Source: Catonia carolina (taxonomy: Eukaryota > Arthropoda > Insecta > Hemiptera > Achilidae). Taken from it: a stretch of DNA of 64,000 bases. Of the stretch, positions 21,549-33,204 are shown piece after piece (position 1 is the first letter of the stretch; every line of letters starts with the position of its first letter). The notes under the pieces were generated by a model. That model was not told the DNA's origin, ran no database searches, and saw nothing but the letters and a program-made list of their open reading frames with translations. The DNA lies in the NCBI GenBank assembly GCA_035578175.1, contig JAQMRL010000006.1, positions 54,601,001 through 54,665,000 on the forward strand, written 5' to 3'. The position numbers and the translations under genes are program-made.

Positions 21549-21943
21549 CTGCCCATAACAGACAGGTGGAGTGTCAAATTATTTACACTCAATCTGTTAG
21601 TTGCAGGGCTAAAATAAATAGTTCTGTTTCTTGTCACATGGTCAGCCAATTAAATGACTGAATCATTTAAGAACAGAAGAGGTAGAGGTGTAAAAGACAC
21701 CAATCAGAGTTATCTCCTCTGAAAGTAATGAATTTCATTATACAGCCAGACCCTGTGGTGAATGAAGTGAAGGTGTCATTTGCAGAGTGGAAAATATGTG
21801 CTTTTCAGAGGGCCCGGCATGCTGATAAGTGTACTTTTCCATTCAGTGAGGAAGGTAATTGTAAACCCCCTCACTCCTCGTTTTACTTAGTAAAACCTCT
21901 ACAGGTTCAAACCAGCCTTTCGGCTGATGACCTAAACAACAAC
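21549..21943 (+). repeat. SINE-A, full length with 11-bp target duplication
   Basis: AATAATATAAA at 21538-21548 and 21944-21954 flanks the copy. The surrounding ATA-rich simple sequence makes the duplication less unique than at other copies, but the element ends agree with them. It holds the longest clean version of the 78-codon open frame common to this family. Confidence 0.85.
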
Positions 21944-21981
21944 AATAATATAAATATATAATAATAATAATAACAAAATAT

Positions 21982-22262
21982 GTAGGGCTGAAATAAATAG
22001 TTCTGTTTCTTATCACATGGTCAGTCAATTAAATTACTGAATCATTTAAGAACAGAAGATGTAGAGGTGTAAAAGACACTAATCAGAGTTATCTCCTCTG
22101 AAAGTAATGAATTTCATTATACAGCCAGACCTTGTAGTGAATGAAGTGAAGGTGTCATTTACAGAGTGGAAAATATGTGCTTTTCAGAGGGCCCGGCATG
22201 CTGATAAGCGTATTTTCCCACTCAGTGAGGAAGGCAGTTGTAAGTGGCAGTGAGGAAGGCAG
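21982..22262 (+). repeat. SINE-A internal fragment
   Basis: Starts at GGGCTGAAATAAATAGTTC and ends in a duplicated GTGAGGAAGGCAG, so both the head and the tail are missing. Confidence 0.75.
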
Positions 22263-22730
22263 CTGATCATTATCAGCTGTTACCCTAAATATTAGTTAAT
22301 ATTTTATGCAGTTAAGAATGTGCGTTTTATGTGCGTCTGTTTTGATTTTAAATAAAGCGAAAGTTCAATATTTATTATTCATTTGTTCCTGAGTAATTCA
22401 CGTGAATCTTTTCAGAATTAAATTTTCTACAAATTTATGGAAGTAATCTTACGTTAAACACAAAAATGTGTTATTTCTTTGCACCAATTCTTGTATTTTA
22501 TGCAAGATATCTCTGAAAGTATTGCATTTACAGCTCTGGAATCAATTTTACTCAATTTTTCAGATTAAAAAACATAAGAAACAATCGTATTCGTATCTTT
22601 GTAACTACCTTTAACATTTTTATACGGCCTTACTTCACCGATTGTACAGAGTTCTAGGTGAAATTTTTCGCTAGCCGTAACTCGCTAACTAAGCGTTTTC
22701 AGGCATAAGTTTATATAAACTTTTTTCCTT
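22263..22730. other. Intergenic, nothing recognised
   Basis: Unique sequence without supported features. Confidence 0.4.
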
Positions 22731-22738
22731 ATTTTTAG

Positions 22739-23137
22739 TTGTTGTTGTTGTTTAGGTCAACAGCAGAAGGCTGGTTTGAACCTGTAGAGGTTTTACTAAG
22801 TAAAACAAGGAGTGAGGTGGTTTACCATTGCCTTCCTCACTGAGTGGAAAAGTACGCTTAACAGCATGCCGGGCCCTCTGAAAAGCACATATTTTCCACT
22901 CTGCAAATGACACCTTCACTTCATTCACCACAGGGTCTGGCTGTATAGTGAAATTCATTACTTTCAGAGAAGATAACTCTGACTAGTGTCTTTTACACCT
23001 CTACCTCTTCTGTTCTTAAATGATTCAGTCATTTGATTGGCTGACCATGTGATAAGAAACAGAACTATTTATTTTAGCCCTGCAAGAAACAGATTGAGTG
23101 TAAATAATTTGACACTCCACCTGTCTGTTATGGGCAG
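22739..23137 (-). repeat. SINE-A, full length with short target duplication
   Basis: ATTTTTAG occurs at 22731-22738 and 23138-23145. The tail is an extended GTTGTTGTTG run on the plus strand, and the head ends CTGTTATGGGCAG. Confidence 0.85.
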
Positions 23138-23145
23138 ATTTTTAG

Positions 23146-23910
23146 CTATAGAATGAGATACCAAGAGATTGCCGTATAGTTTTGAATCACCCGGTATACT
23201 ACACTATTGCATGTTTTTAGAAATGTACGTACTACGCTAGCAGCAGTAGCGCATTGCTCACACTTAGTCCCGGGTTCATCTCGTCATTACAACATCAGTA
23301 CATTTTGTGTATTGTGTCATTGATAAACTGGATTTTTAATGTTTATTTATATTGACAATATAGAATACCTAGCCGAAGGGGTTTAAATTTTTACATAATT
23401 AAATATTGGTTTTCTTCGTTGAAATCTTTGAAGTTTTTTTTTCATGAAAAACTGGTATTGGTTTGAAAATAATCTACATATTCTCAATACTGACGTATTA
23501 TATAGAATGTGAGAGTTATGTCACCTGACATAGATTTAATGCTATTTAACCTATAATATGTGATACAGATACACGCATCTTGAATGTGGTCAGGGTGTGC
23601 ATCAGTGTTCTGTGACCGATATTATGAACCAAATACCTGAATAAACCACAAGAAGCTGAACGAGACCACAAGCAACCAAGAAAAGCCTTATTTATTTTTA
23701 TTTGTCACTCAGAATCAATAGTGTTGAATCGACTGTACAGTAACCACGTTTGTGGAAAAAAATTGAGCCTTTAACGAACTGTAAAACAGTTGTCCTATAT
23801 CATTTATTGATTTCTTAAGTTATTCTTAAATTCTTAGTTTCTTAGTTTCTTAGTATTCTTAGTTTCTGTTAAATTGATACTATAAATAACCAATTTAAAT
23901 ATAATTATAT
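23146..23910. other. Intergenic, nothing recognised
   Basis: Unique DNA apart from a small TTCTTAG tandem run at 23823-23866. Confidence 0.4.
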
Positions 23911-24523
23911 TGGATGTCCCACGGATTTTGAACCATATGGAAATAGCATTGATTTTCATTAGTTTGTTGATATTTTCTTTCCACGAATAAATGAAGACTT
24001 GTTATAGTCAGGAATCATTAGAAACTGTTAAAACCTTTTAAAAAATATAAATTTTTATTAATTTTTAGCTCTATTTTAGCGTAAATACAGAAATACATAA
24101 ATTTGTAACCGTTTTCCATTTAAGTATTGTAAATTTTATCAACTTTTCACATTTTTATGTTTGGAGTAATGGCAACGTTCTGGTCCGGAGATTTAAAGAT
24201 AAGTGGGTCGAATCCATCAGCGGTAAAATATTTTTATTGTTTAAAAAATATTAGAAATAATAAAAAAATTATTTATTTAATTTTTAATTTTGACGATTTG
24301 TTTTACCATCTAAAAATATTTACGTAAATTTTTTTTAAGCAAATGCAATATTTTAAACGCCTAAATATTTCCTTCAGCAGCATTTCATTTTCAGAGAAAG
24401 CAAGATTGTTGCAATAGATTTAGATTATTGCAACAATCTAGATTGTTAATGATAAAACAAATTGTCAAAATTTAAAAATAATAATAATAATAATTTTAAA
24501 ATAATTATTTTTTTAAATATTTC

Positions 24524-24840
24524 CACTGGGTTGGTTTAGGGGTAGCGTCGTCGCCGCTAGTCAGCTGTTTAACAGCTGATCTTCGGAGCGAGGGTTCCTG
24601 GTTCAAATCCTAGTAGTTACTTTTATACGGATTTGAATACTAGACAGTGGTTGCCGGTGTACTTTGATGATTGGGGTTCAATTAACCATACTCTCTCAGG
24701 AGTGGTCGACCTGGGTCTGTACAAGACTACACCTCATTTACTCGTCGTACACATCATTTTCATCTTATTGCGTCATGGGGTTGCTTATTGTTCTGAATTA
24801 AACAGATTGCAACGTACACATATTAGTAATTAAAAAAAAA
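24524..24840 (+). repeat. tRNA-derived SINE-B, copy 2
   Basis: Head CTGGGTTGGTTTAGGGGTAG, B box GGTTCAAATCC at about 24600, ending in an A-run. ATTTCCA flanks it on both sides (about 24517 and 24845), a possible short target duplication. Confidence 0.85.
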
Positions 24841-24949
24841 AAAAAATTTCCAATATTTTTGAAGAATAAAAAAATTTTACCCGTAATGGATTCGACCCAC
24901 CTATCTTTGTATCTCCGGACCAGAACGTTATTATTACTTCAAACATCTT

Positions 24950-25112
24950 CTTCTTTAGCTTCAATCATGCGATTGGTAGGCAGCTTTCCATCGTTTACTG
25001 TCCAGAGCTATAGTTTTTAGTTGGATGTAGCTCTGGATCCCTAGATCTTTGGTAATTTGTTTCAAATACTGTAGCCGGGGTCTTCCACGAGCCCTTTGTC
25101 CAATTATCATTC
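24950..25112 (-). pseudogene. LINE extreme C-terminus with GAA-rich tail
   Basis: Minus-strand translation reads GQRARGRPRLQYLKQITKDL and then DSKRWKAAYQS before a stop, the usual end of endonuclease-RT LINEs (GRPR..Y..QI..D....A.DR..W). The 3' tail is GAAGAAG. It is heavily 5' truncated and inserted in the right arm of the fold-back. Confidence 0.75.
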
Positions 25113-25369
25113 ATCAACATAACAATGCGTAAAGTTGATAAAATTTTAAATACTTAAATGGAAAACGATTACAAATTTATGTATTTCTGTATTTAAGCTA
25201 TAATACAGCTTAAATGTATAAAAATTGATATTTTTTTAAAAGGTCTTAACATTTTCTAATGATTCCTGATTATAAAAAGTCTTCATTTATTCGTGGGAAG
25301 TAAATATTAACAAACTAATGAAAATCAATGATATTTCCCTATGGTTCAAATTCCGTGTGACTCCCGGTA

Positions 25370-26480
25370 TATATATATATAATCGATTATTAATCAATAA
25401 GTTCAACCACGCTAGGTTATAGGATGGTATGAAACTGAAAATTGAAATTTCTAGATCAGATCATAACTGGGAGGTCGAACACAGAACCTTTAATTTAGCA
25501 GCGCAAGTGACTGAGCCACTAAGTAGTAATGGTTATCTTTATTATCCAAAGGTTTTTAGTTTTTAAAGATGAAAATATATTCTAAAAATGTTGAGAAAAA
25601 GCAAATGGAATGAAATAAATAAACCTGCCAGATCATAATACCTTTAAACCCTAGTGTGAAGAATCTAGTACATTACATAGTATAGTTTATAGCAGTTAAT
25701 TTTCATTTATCCCTACTAGGATTCTGTTTGTCATCTCTTCGTATTCCCCTACCACATCTTTTAAATGTTTTACTTTTATTATCCGAGAGATGTCATCAGG
25801 AAATTCACCTGGGCGGTTTGTTTTCAAAGAGATGTAACAGATGTTTTTTACGGTAGCCTTTTATAAATCTTTCCTCACTAAAAAGGATAACCTGCTATAT
25901 TGAATCACAGAGAGGGTTCCTGAATAAGATTTCCTCCCTTTTTGTGTACGCTATTCATTTTAATACTAATATAAATAACAAGTGTTACTGTTGTAGTTTT
26001 TATTGTGTGTGCGGTATCAGGTTAAAAAATAATACAACAGGTGTTCCTCAGGGTTTCTATTATTGGCCTATTTTATTTTTGTATGTAATATTTTTTTACG
26101 TACTAAAAAAAGATTATTGTGGTTTTAAAAGGTTGACAATCTGACGTGGAATTTTAATGACGCTCTTTTTCTTCTGTCATTTTTTAGACAGCTATTTTTA
26201 CGTAATCATAAAATATTGTTTTAACATTCCTCCGAGATTATTATTCTAGTAATAATTATTTTGTTTCAAAAAAAGTGAATCCGTTTTTCTTACATTTCTT
26301 TCTCCAGGAAGAATATTATTTTATATTTTTGTTTGTAAAAACGACTATATTTTTCAACTTTATTTGACGTCTGGAAGTTCGAAAATATCGATTCATGTCG
26401 GGATTTAGAAGTTCTGTTATTGATGTGTTGTAGTCGTTGCTTAAATATTGTAATTGTCGGTAAATAAATCGAGAAAAACG
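25370..26480. other. Intergenic, nothing recognised
   Basis: A short TA microsatellite at 25369-25381; otherwise unique DNA without supported genes. Confidence 0.4.
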
Positions 26481-26487
26481 AAAATAA

Positions 26488-26790
26488 AGAAAAAAAAATC
26501 TGGTGTGAAACACTCTCGTGACTTTCTCTTGCCAGTGTAGATAATGAACCATATAACCCAAATTGTTCATGAATAGACATAAATAAAGTAAAATGAAAAA
26601 CTTAACCTAACAACACTCACGTGACTTTCTCTTGACAGTGTAGATAATGAACCATATAACCCAAATTGTTCATGAATAGACCTAAATAAAGGACGAGTAA
26701 AATGAAAAACTTAACCTAATTTTAATCGTGAGTGATGTCGCAAAATGAAAATCAACCTCTGTAGAACTTAAAAATACGAAAAATCACCCT
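26488..26790 (-). mobile_element. H element 3' end (minus) with internal tandem duplication
   Basis: Begins with the reversed 3' terminus (TCTGGTGTGAAACACTCTCG, then GACTTTCTCTTGCC). A ~100-110 bp segment (about 26510-26600, then 26620-26720) is present twice in tandem. The core follows as far as AAAAATCACCC. Two open frames of 84-96 codons over it are incidental. Confidence 0.75.
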
Positions 26791-26794
26791 TTGG

Positions 26795-26840
26795 CGATGA
26801 CTTTACCTCTAGATCAACTCGGTGGGTCTACTCTAAACTA
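26795..26840 (-). repeat. SINE-B head fragment
   Basis: GATGACTTTACCTCTAGATC and AACTCGGTGGGTC are the reversed SINE-B head; the body is absent. Confidence 0.55.
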
Positions 26841-26872
26841 AAAAAAAATAATTTTGAAATAATTTTCTTTTA

Positions 26873-27020
26873 GTTCATTTAAAGTCGCATCGACAGATTA
26901 GTCATTAGTGGCTTCTGTGGGTTTAGTACATTAACGGTGAGTTATTACGTGTTGAAATTTCCAGATCCTAATCAGGACCTTCTGCTTTGTAGGCCAGCGC
27001 GCTATCCATGGAGGCAGCCT
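26873..27020 (-). repeat. tRNA-derived SINE-D, copy 1
   Basis: Minus strand: a tRNA-like head (GGATAGCGCGCTGGCC), a degraded B-box region, and a 3' end GTCGATGCGACTTTAAATG that matches the LINE tail at 15640-15700. Confidence 0.7.
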
Positions 27021-27365
27021 AAAATTTATTTTATTTTAGTTAAATGAAAGGATTAAAAATAATAGTTAAAATGTATATGTATCTGTTTCTACTTTACTAC
27101 CTATTGTTCTTGTTTTGTGTGAAATATACAAATGATACTTTTGCTGATAAGATAAAAAAAATTGGTTTCAATATTTTATATGAATTGGGTTTCTTTTTTG
27201 CAGGTGAGTGAGAACAGTTGTACTACCCCCGGTCGACACTCATGTCACGGTCAGTTTATTTAATACAATTCTTATTCATAATTACCAGTTAGTTAGTACT
27301 AATTAATTAATTAATTAATATTAAGTAGTACGTTTTATTGTATATAATAACATTTTAATTATTTA

Positions 27366-28380
27366 AACTTAGTTGTTTTCAACCTTTTAGACACTGCGAC
27401 CCCCGTTTAAGTATTTTTGGACCCCCTTATGAGTATTTGGACGACCCCCTCTTAATTATAATGTTTTTTTAAAATCTACAATATTTGTAATTTTAACTAA
27501 AGGATATCAGTAACTTTAATTAAGAATAAGCGTTGATATTTTGTGGGTAGTCAATCCGTTTAATGAACAAGCTGTACAAAATTGATAGTAAATCCGTTTA
27601 ATGAGCAAGCTGTATAAAATTGGTAGTCAATCAGTTTTTAATGAGTAAGCTTTATAAAATTGGTAGTCAATCAGTTTAACGAGCAAGCTGTATAAAATTG
27701 ATAGTAAATCCGTTTAATGCTGTATAAAATTGGTTGTCAGTTTAATGAGCAAGCTGTATAAAATTCGTAGTCAATAAGTTTAAGGAGCAAGCTGTATAAA
27801 ATTCGTAGTGAATCCGTTTAATGAGCAAGCTGTATAAAAATTATAGTAAATCCGTTTAATGAGCAAGCTGTATAAAATTCGTAGTGAATCCGCTTAATGA
27901 GCAAGCTGTATAAAATTGATAGTGAATCCGTTTAATGAGCAAGCGGTATAAAATCGATAGTAAATCCGTTTAATGAGTAAGCTGTATAAAATTCGTAGTC
28001 GACCCTTTTAATGAGCAAGCTGTATAAAATTCGTAGTCGATCCATTTAATGAGCAAGCTGTATAAAATTCGTAGTCGATCCATTTAATGACCAAGCTTTA
28101 TAAAATTCGTTGTCAACCCGTTTAATGAGCAAGCGGTATAAAATTGGTAGTCAGTCCGTTTAATGATCAAGCTGTATAAAATGCTGAGCTAAGTGTTCGT
28201 CTTCATAATGAACTGATAGATCTATCAAGTGTTCAGGAAATGAAATTAACTTTCAAGCAGTCAAATTTCAGATCAAGTTTTATAAAGGAATATCCAAAAC
28301 TGTCCAGAATAGCTTTGAACAGTTTGATACCTTTTGCCACATCATACAACTGTGAACAAGGATATTTTCCATAGTGGTGA
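27366..28380 (+). mobile_element. hAT-like element with transposase remnant and expanded minisatellite
   Basis: The left end (TTTTCAACCTTTTAGACACT, then GCGACCCCC) is a hAT-type terminus like that of the element at 1303-1756. A 38-bp tandem array (27546-28180) follows. Then at about 28181-28364 an open segment reads FIKEYPKLSRIALNSLIPFA, then TSYNCEQG and a stop: the hAT C-terminal dimerisation motif. Sequence after 28380 is unclear, and a right terminus was not identified. Confidence 0.7.
27546..28180 (+). repeat. 38-bp minisatellite, about 17 units
   Basis: The unit reads approximately GTAGTCAATCCGTTTAATGA then GCAAGCTGTATAAAATTS. Seventeen units can be counted, two with deletions (near 27700 and 27730). 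Neighbouring units share variants (TCGATCC, TAAATCC), indicating local amplification. Confidence 0.92.
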
Positions 28381-29268
28381 ATTTGAAAACCTAATCAAGA
28401 ATTCGTTTGATACAGGGAGGGGGTTCGCCCCTGCCTAAGGTCGGCTTTGGCGTGTGTTCAGGAGATCGCAAGGGCCACCGTTACACAAGTCCATTTTCTG
28501 GGTCGTTTAATTTTATTTAAACATATTATGTTCCGTGTGTAGTAACTACCAGAATAAGTAGGTTTTCACTGAAAATAAAAAATCGGATTAATGTAATTTG
28601 CTCTGTTAATTCGCACGTACTCTTTATCAGAATAAATTCACGGTACTGTATTTATTATATAAACTGACGTATGTATTATTTTATTCATTTGACCTATTAA
28701 ATCTACGGAAACCTATAAATAATTCTCTTTCTCCATCATAAATCATATCAGTTTTAGAGAAACTTAAGTTATTTTTTTTTATTGAAAAAAGAAACTAAAC
28801 TATCTGTGTTATTAATATGGTATTTAATATTGTAGTAGTAGATGGCGTGTTCAGAACTAGTTTTTTATTTTATTTTATTGAAGGTTTTCTTTCATTTCTT
28901 GTTTATTTTTTGTGGAATGACAACTTAAAATTGTTTTTCATGTTTGACATCAAGTTTGTTGTATATAATTTAGGTTATCGTAATTATTTAAAAAAGTATA
29001 TAAATATAATACATAAAATAAAGGTTTTATGTCTTACAATTATTTTTAACATATAAAATTGGAAAAAAATGGACGAATATTATTATTATTATCCATTATT
29101 ACTGCTAATTTATGTACTATGTAATATAAAAATATAGCAGTAATTCAGTTCTTGTGAAAGTTGGTAATAAATGACAATAATTGTTATTTTTTCATGTAAA
29201 AACAGTTGATTTAGGTATTATAATATATTTTATATTATTTATGTTGAACGTCATAGAAGTAGGTCTAT
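28381..29268. other. Intergenic, nothing recognised
   Basis: Includes a more GC-rich block at 28415-28500. The 79-codon frame at 28817 is T-rich and unsupported. Confidence 0.4.
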
Positions 29269-29269
29269 A

Positions 29270-29404
29270 TTGTTGATGTTTAGGTCATCAGCTGAAAGGC
29301 TGTTTTGAGCCTCTAGAGGCTTTACTAAGTAAAACGAGGAGTGAGGTGGTTTACCATGCCTTCCTCACCGAGTGAAAAAGTAGGCTATGTTTATCAGTAT
29401 GCCA
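29270..29404 (-). repeat. SINE-A 3' fragment abutting an H element
   Basis: GTTTAGGTCATCAGCTGAAA to ATCAGTATGCCAG. The SINE-A homology stops exactly where H-element core sequence starts. Confidence 0.75.
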
Positions 29405-29818
29405 GCCCAAAAAAAATTGCCTTATTTACTACATTTTTTATGCTCTACAAGATAGAATAGGCGCCATGACTGCTGAAATTCTTGGGGAGGCTGTTCTCTC
29501 GTAGAAAAAACCGGTTTTTTTAAGATTGCAGCCTTAATATGCATATTAGCGCAAAAGTGTATATTAAAAGTTGTAGACAATTTAAAAACATACAACTTTT
29601 ATTTTAAACATTTTTGTATAACGCTTATTTTAGCGGTAATTAGTGATTTTATGTTTATTTTCATGAAAATCTGTAAAAAATCGATTATTTAGATTTCGGC
29701 CGTAGTATCCATTTTACGACAAAATTGCATTTAATCAAATTTATAGGACATTAAAAGATCTACAACTTTTATTTAAAGCATTTTCCTCTACAGAGCCTAG
29801 TTTAGCGTGAACAAGTGA

Positions 29819-29968
29819 GGGTCTTTTCCGTTTTCTGTATGCCACTATCAAATCCGAATTCCCTGAAGAGTTACACACGTATTCATATCTCCCACTCCTG
29901 CCTTACTGAATACTCATACTGAGATAGGCACACTCACGCACGCATGTACACGTCCTTTCCAGTCCCAG

Positions 29969-29999
<31 letters not shown>

Positions 30000-30829
30000 C
30001 ACGTTCTGTTGTTTTATTTCTTATTTTGCTATTGCTACATTACTAATACGTTATATTTTTTAATTTAATTTTTTGCTATTATTTCATTACTATTACGTTA
30101 TATTTTTAAATATTTACATTGGGAAGAAAAAGTTGTGTGAGTGTTTCACACAGACTTTTAGTTATCACATCTGGGATTATGCAATAACCCCCTTTCCTGA
30201 AGGAACTCTGCAGCATCTTCCTCTGTCCGAATATTATTAAGTAACTACAAAATTCAAAGTAGACTGTAGTAACTGACTGTGAAATTGGAGTGGAGTTGAC
30301 ATTACTCAGGAATATGTTTAGTCAGATTGGCGCGCTAGACTCAGGAGTGGGAGAATTGTATAACCCTTTAGGGAATTTGGATTTGATAGTGGCATACATT
30401 TTGATGCCCAAAACGGGCAGGTGGAGTGTTATTTTAATTGCACTCTATCTGTTTGGTACAGGGCTAAAAAAAAAATAGTTCTGTTTCTTATCACATAGTC
30501 AGCCACTTATATGGCTGAGCTATTTAAGAACAGAAGAGGTAGAGGTGTAAAAGACACTAGTCAGAGTTATCTACTCTGAGAGTAATGAATTTCACTATGC
30601 AGCCAGACCCTGTGGTGAATGAAGTGAAGTTGTCATTTGCAGGGTGGAAAGTGAGTGCTTTTCGGAGGGCCTGGCATGCCGATAAGCATACTCTTTCAAC
30701 TCAGTGAGAAAGGCAATGGTAAACCACCTTACTCCTCGTTTTTACTTAGTAAAACCTCTAGAGGTTCAAACCAGCCTTTCGGCTGTTGACCTAAACAACA
30801 ACAACAGTGGCATACAGAAAACGGAAAGA
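29819..30829. mobile_element. Inverted-repeat element nested in H element, itself carrying SINE-A
   Basis: The left end GGGTCTTTTCCGTTTTCTGT and right end ACGGAAAGACCC are inverted. The inner part of the right arm (30340-30398) mirrors 29836-29910. The SINE-A insertion separates the last ~24 bp of the right arm from the rest. The interior has a TA microsatellite (29970-29995) and an H-element 3' end (AGTTGTGTGAGTGTTTCACA, about 30132-30151). Not coding. Confidence 0.7.
30399..30805 (+). repeat. SINE-A, full length with 11-bp target duplication
   Basis: AGTGGCATACA occurs at 30388-30398 and 30806-30816. The copy begins TTTTGATGCCCAAAACGGGC and ends AAACAACAACAAC. Confidence 0.88.
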
Positions 30830-30989
30830 CCCATAAATGATTTTCCATATTATTAAGCGAAACTGAGGTCGGTTAGTTATTTTGTTTTTTTCTAATGTTT
30901 TATTACTAATATTAGGTTATATGGTTCATTATTGGCAGTGGCAAGAGAAAGTCGTGTGAGTGTTTTACACCAAAATTTTTAAAAATATC

Positions 30990-31885
30990 TCTTCGTAATC
31001 TAAGGCACGTACTACGTTAATTTTTTTAATGACATGGTTTTGTATCGTTTGGTATTCATCAACTTATGTAGCTTTCATTTTATTTATTGGCTTCGTTTAG
31101 TTGCATTGATTTTATCAAATTTATCTAGGCTAGTTTATTTTTATGTTTCTAGTTTCTTTGACCTTCTAATTAAAGTAAATTTGAGAGCAATTTCTCCTGA
31201 TTGGCATAGCATTTGTTTTTTTTAACTTTATTGCTTATTTATTTATGTATGAGGTGTTAAAATAAGTGCTATTTACGTGACAAATAAAGATTTATTGTTA
31301 TCCGTTTTGCATTTGTGTTATTATATTGTGTTTTGTGAGAGTGTATTTTGTGTTTGAGTTTTAAAATCGTTCGGTAACATACTGAACCAGTAACGTGTGT
31401 GGGTGGTTTTTATTGTTGAGGCGCCAGTTGGCGCACCCACGTCTTTCAATGTTCATATGCCTAGTTATACGATAAAGGTGAAATAAAGTAGGCTTCCATA
31501 ACCATGCTGTGTGCCATCTTGTTCTGACCGACTATAATGCAGGCCAGCATATAATAGTATTATATAGTTTTTTCCTTCAGACTGATTGTCATTGAATCGT
31601 TGTACGTTTTGTATTCTTATTCTGTCTGAATGTTGAATGTGTGTAGGTAGGCCTAACTACATAAAATTCTGGTTTAGTTAGTGAACTGTGTTGTTGAATA
31701 CCTTACTGTAAATGGGTGCGGCAAATCACTTTTTAGTCCTTATATAGTTTTCAACTTTTCTAATTTCTTTTTGATATCAATAAATAATTGTTAATAACTT
31801 GTAGGAAGTTACATTTAGAAGAAAATCAAGTCGTTAAATTACTATTGGTAATTATAAATTAATCAAATGGTTGGGTATTTTTATG
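30990..31885. other. Intergenic, nothing recognised
   Basis: Unique DNA; the 63-codon frame at 31034 lacks support. Confidence 0.4.
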
Positions 31886-32252
31886 AGGTTTTGTTTGTTT
31901 CGGTCAACAGCCGAAAGGCTGGTTTGAACCTTTAGAGGTTTTACTAAGTAAAACGAGAAGTGAGGTGGGTTACCTTTGCCTTCCTCACTGAGTGAAAAAC
32001 TACGCTTATCAGCATGCCGGACCCTCTGAAAAGCACATATTTTCCACTCTGCAAATGACACCTTCACTTCATTCACCACAGGGTCTGGCTGTAAAATGAA
32101 ATTCACTACTTTCAGAGGAGATAACTCTGATTAGTGTCTTTTACACTTCTGCCTCTTCTGTTCTTAAATGATTCAGTCATTTAATTGGCTGACCATGTGA
32201 TAAGAATCAGAACTATTTATTTTAGCCCTGCAACTAACAGATTGAGAGATTG
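31886..32252 (-). repeat. SINE-A lacking its head
   Basis: Reversed tail GGTCAACAGCCGAAAGGCTG to CTGCAACTAACAGATTGAG. The 84-codon open frame is the family's incidental frame. Confidence 0.8.
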
Positions 32253-32279
32253 AGGTTAGGATCTGAGGTAAGGTTATGA

Positions 32280-32790
32280 GGTAAGGATCTGTAAAATTGA
32301 AAATCTGGTGTGAAACATTCCCACGGTTTTCTTTTTCTAATGCAATGATGAACAATATAACCTAACATTAGTAATAAAGCGTTTGAAGTATACAAAAAAA
32401 AACCTCAAAAAACATAACCTTATTTTAATAATGAGTCGATAATGAAAAGTGAAAATCAACCTTAGTTTCGCTTAATAATACTGAAAATGTACGCTAAACT
32501 AGGCATTGTAGAGAAAAATGCTTAAAATAAAAGTTATAGATTTTTTAATTTCCTATAAGTTTGATTATATACACTTTTGTCGTAAAATGCATACTAAGGC
32601 AGAAATCTTAAAAAATCCATTTTTACAGATTATCATGAAGAAAAAAGAAAATTAATAATTACCGCTAAATTCAGCGTTATACCACGAACTGTTGGAAATA
32701 AAAGTTGTAGGTTTTTAAATTTTCTACAACTTTTATTATATACACTTTTGCTCTAAAATGCATGTTAAGTCTTTTTGATTTATCATCAAA
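32280..32790 (-). mobile_element. H element, 3' half (minus)
   Basis: The reversed 3' terminus (AATCTGGTGTGAAACATTCC) is followed by core phrases (CAACCTTAGTTTCGCTTAA, AGGCATTGTAGAGAAAAATG). The 5' part is missing. Confidence 0.7.
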
Positions 32791-33204
32791 CTCACAATTT
32801 TTATAATAAAATAAATAATTTCTTTCCTCATATTTTTTTTTTATTCGTTAGTTTAAATCGAGTTTAAATCGGTTATTTATCTCATCGTAATTTTTTAATT
32901 TATCTTCGTTTTTAATTTACCGGAGTGACAATTCACTATAAACCCTTCTTTTTTTCATTATTCAGGGTATTTTTCTGAGTACAATATAATATGATTATAA
33001 AAAAAGTCAAGTAGTCTTTTTTATTAATGAGAAATCAGATTAAAATTGATCTTGATTATAAAATAAAGAGATTATGTTGATAAGATGGATCGTTGTGACG
33101 TTTTTAAAAGTCTCTCTTCCACTTTTTTCGGTTTTCCGTTTCTATTGTATCGTTCCTTTTTGTTCCCGTTGTATACAAATATATTATACTTTTACTTTTT
33201 TTAA

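Larger units (their letters stand above)
23911..25365. mobile_element. Fold-back element with ~350-bp arms and two nested insertions
   Basis: The left arm (23911-24260) and right arm (about 24860-25365) are inverted copies. For instance, GTTCTGGTCCGGAGAT at 24178-24193 is mirrored by ATCTCCGGACCAGAAC near 24911, and CCCACGGATTTTGAACCATA on the left is mirrored at the far right end. The centre holds a SINE-B (24524-24840), and the right arm is split by a LINE 3' fragment (24950-25112). With the insertions removed, the element would be about 1 kb. No transposase. Confidence 0.85.
29405..30986 (+). mobile_element. H element core and 3' end, split by a nested element
   Basis: Positions 29415-29818 hold the core (CTCTACAAGATAGAATAGGC through CAGAGCCTAGTTTAGCGTGA). 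The element resumes at 30830 (AAATGATTTTCC) and ends with GGCAAGAGAAAGTCGTGTGA and TTTTACACCAAAATTTTT. The 5' subterminal part is missing. Confidence 0.75.

Noticed and set aside
27366..28190. CRISPR-like regular repeats
   Set aside because: Units are contiguous with no unique spacers; this is a minisatellite in eukaryotic DNA.
28415..28500. GC-richer block with possible coding or tRNA-like look
   Set aside because: No frame continuing the hAT motif, no B box, no second copy.
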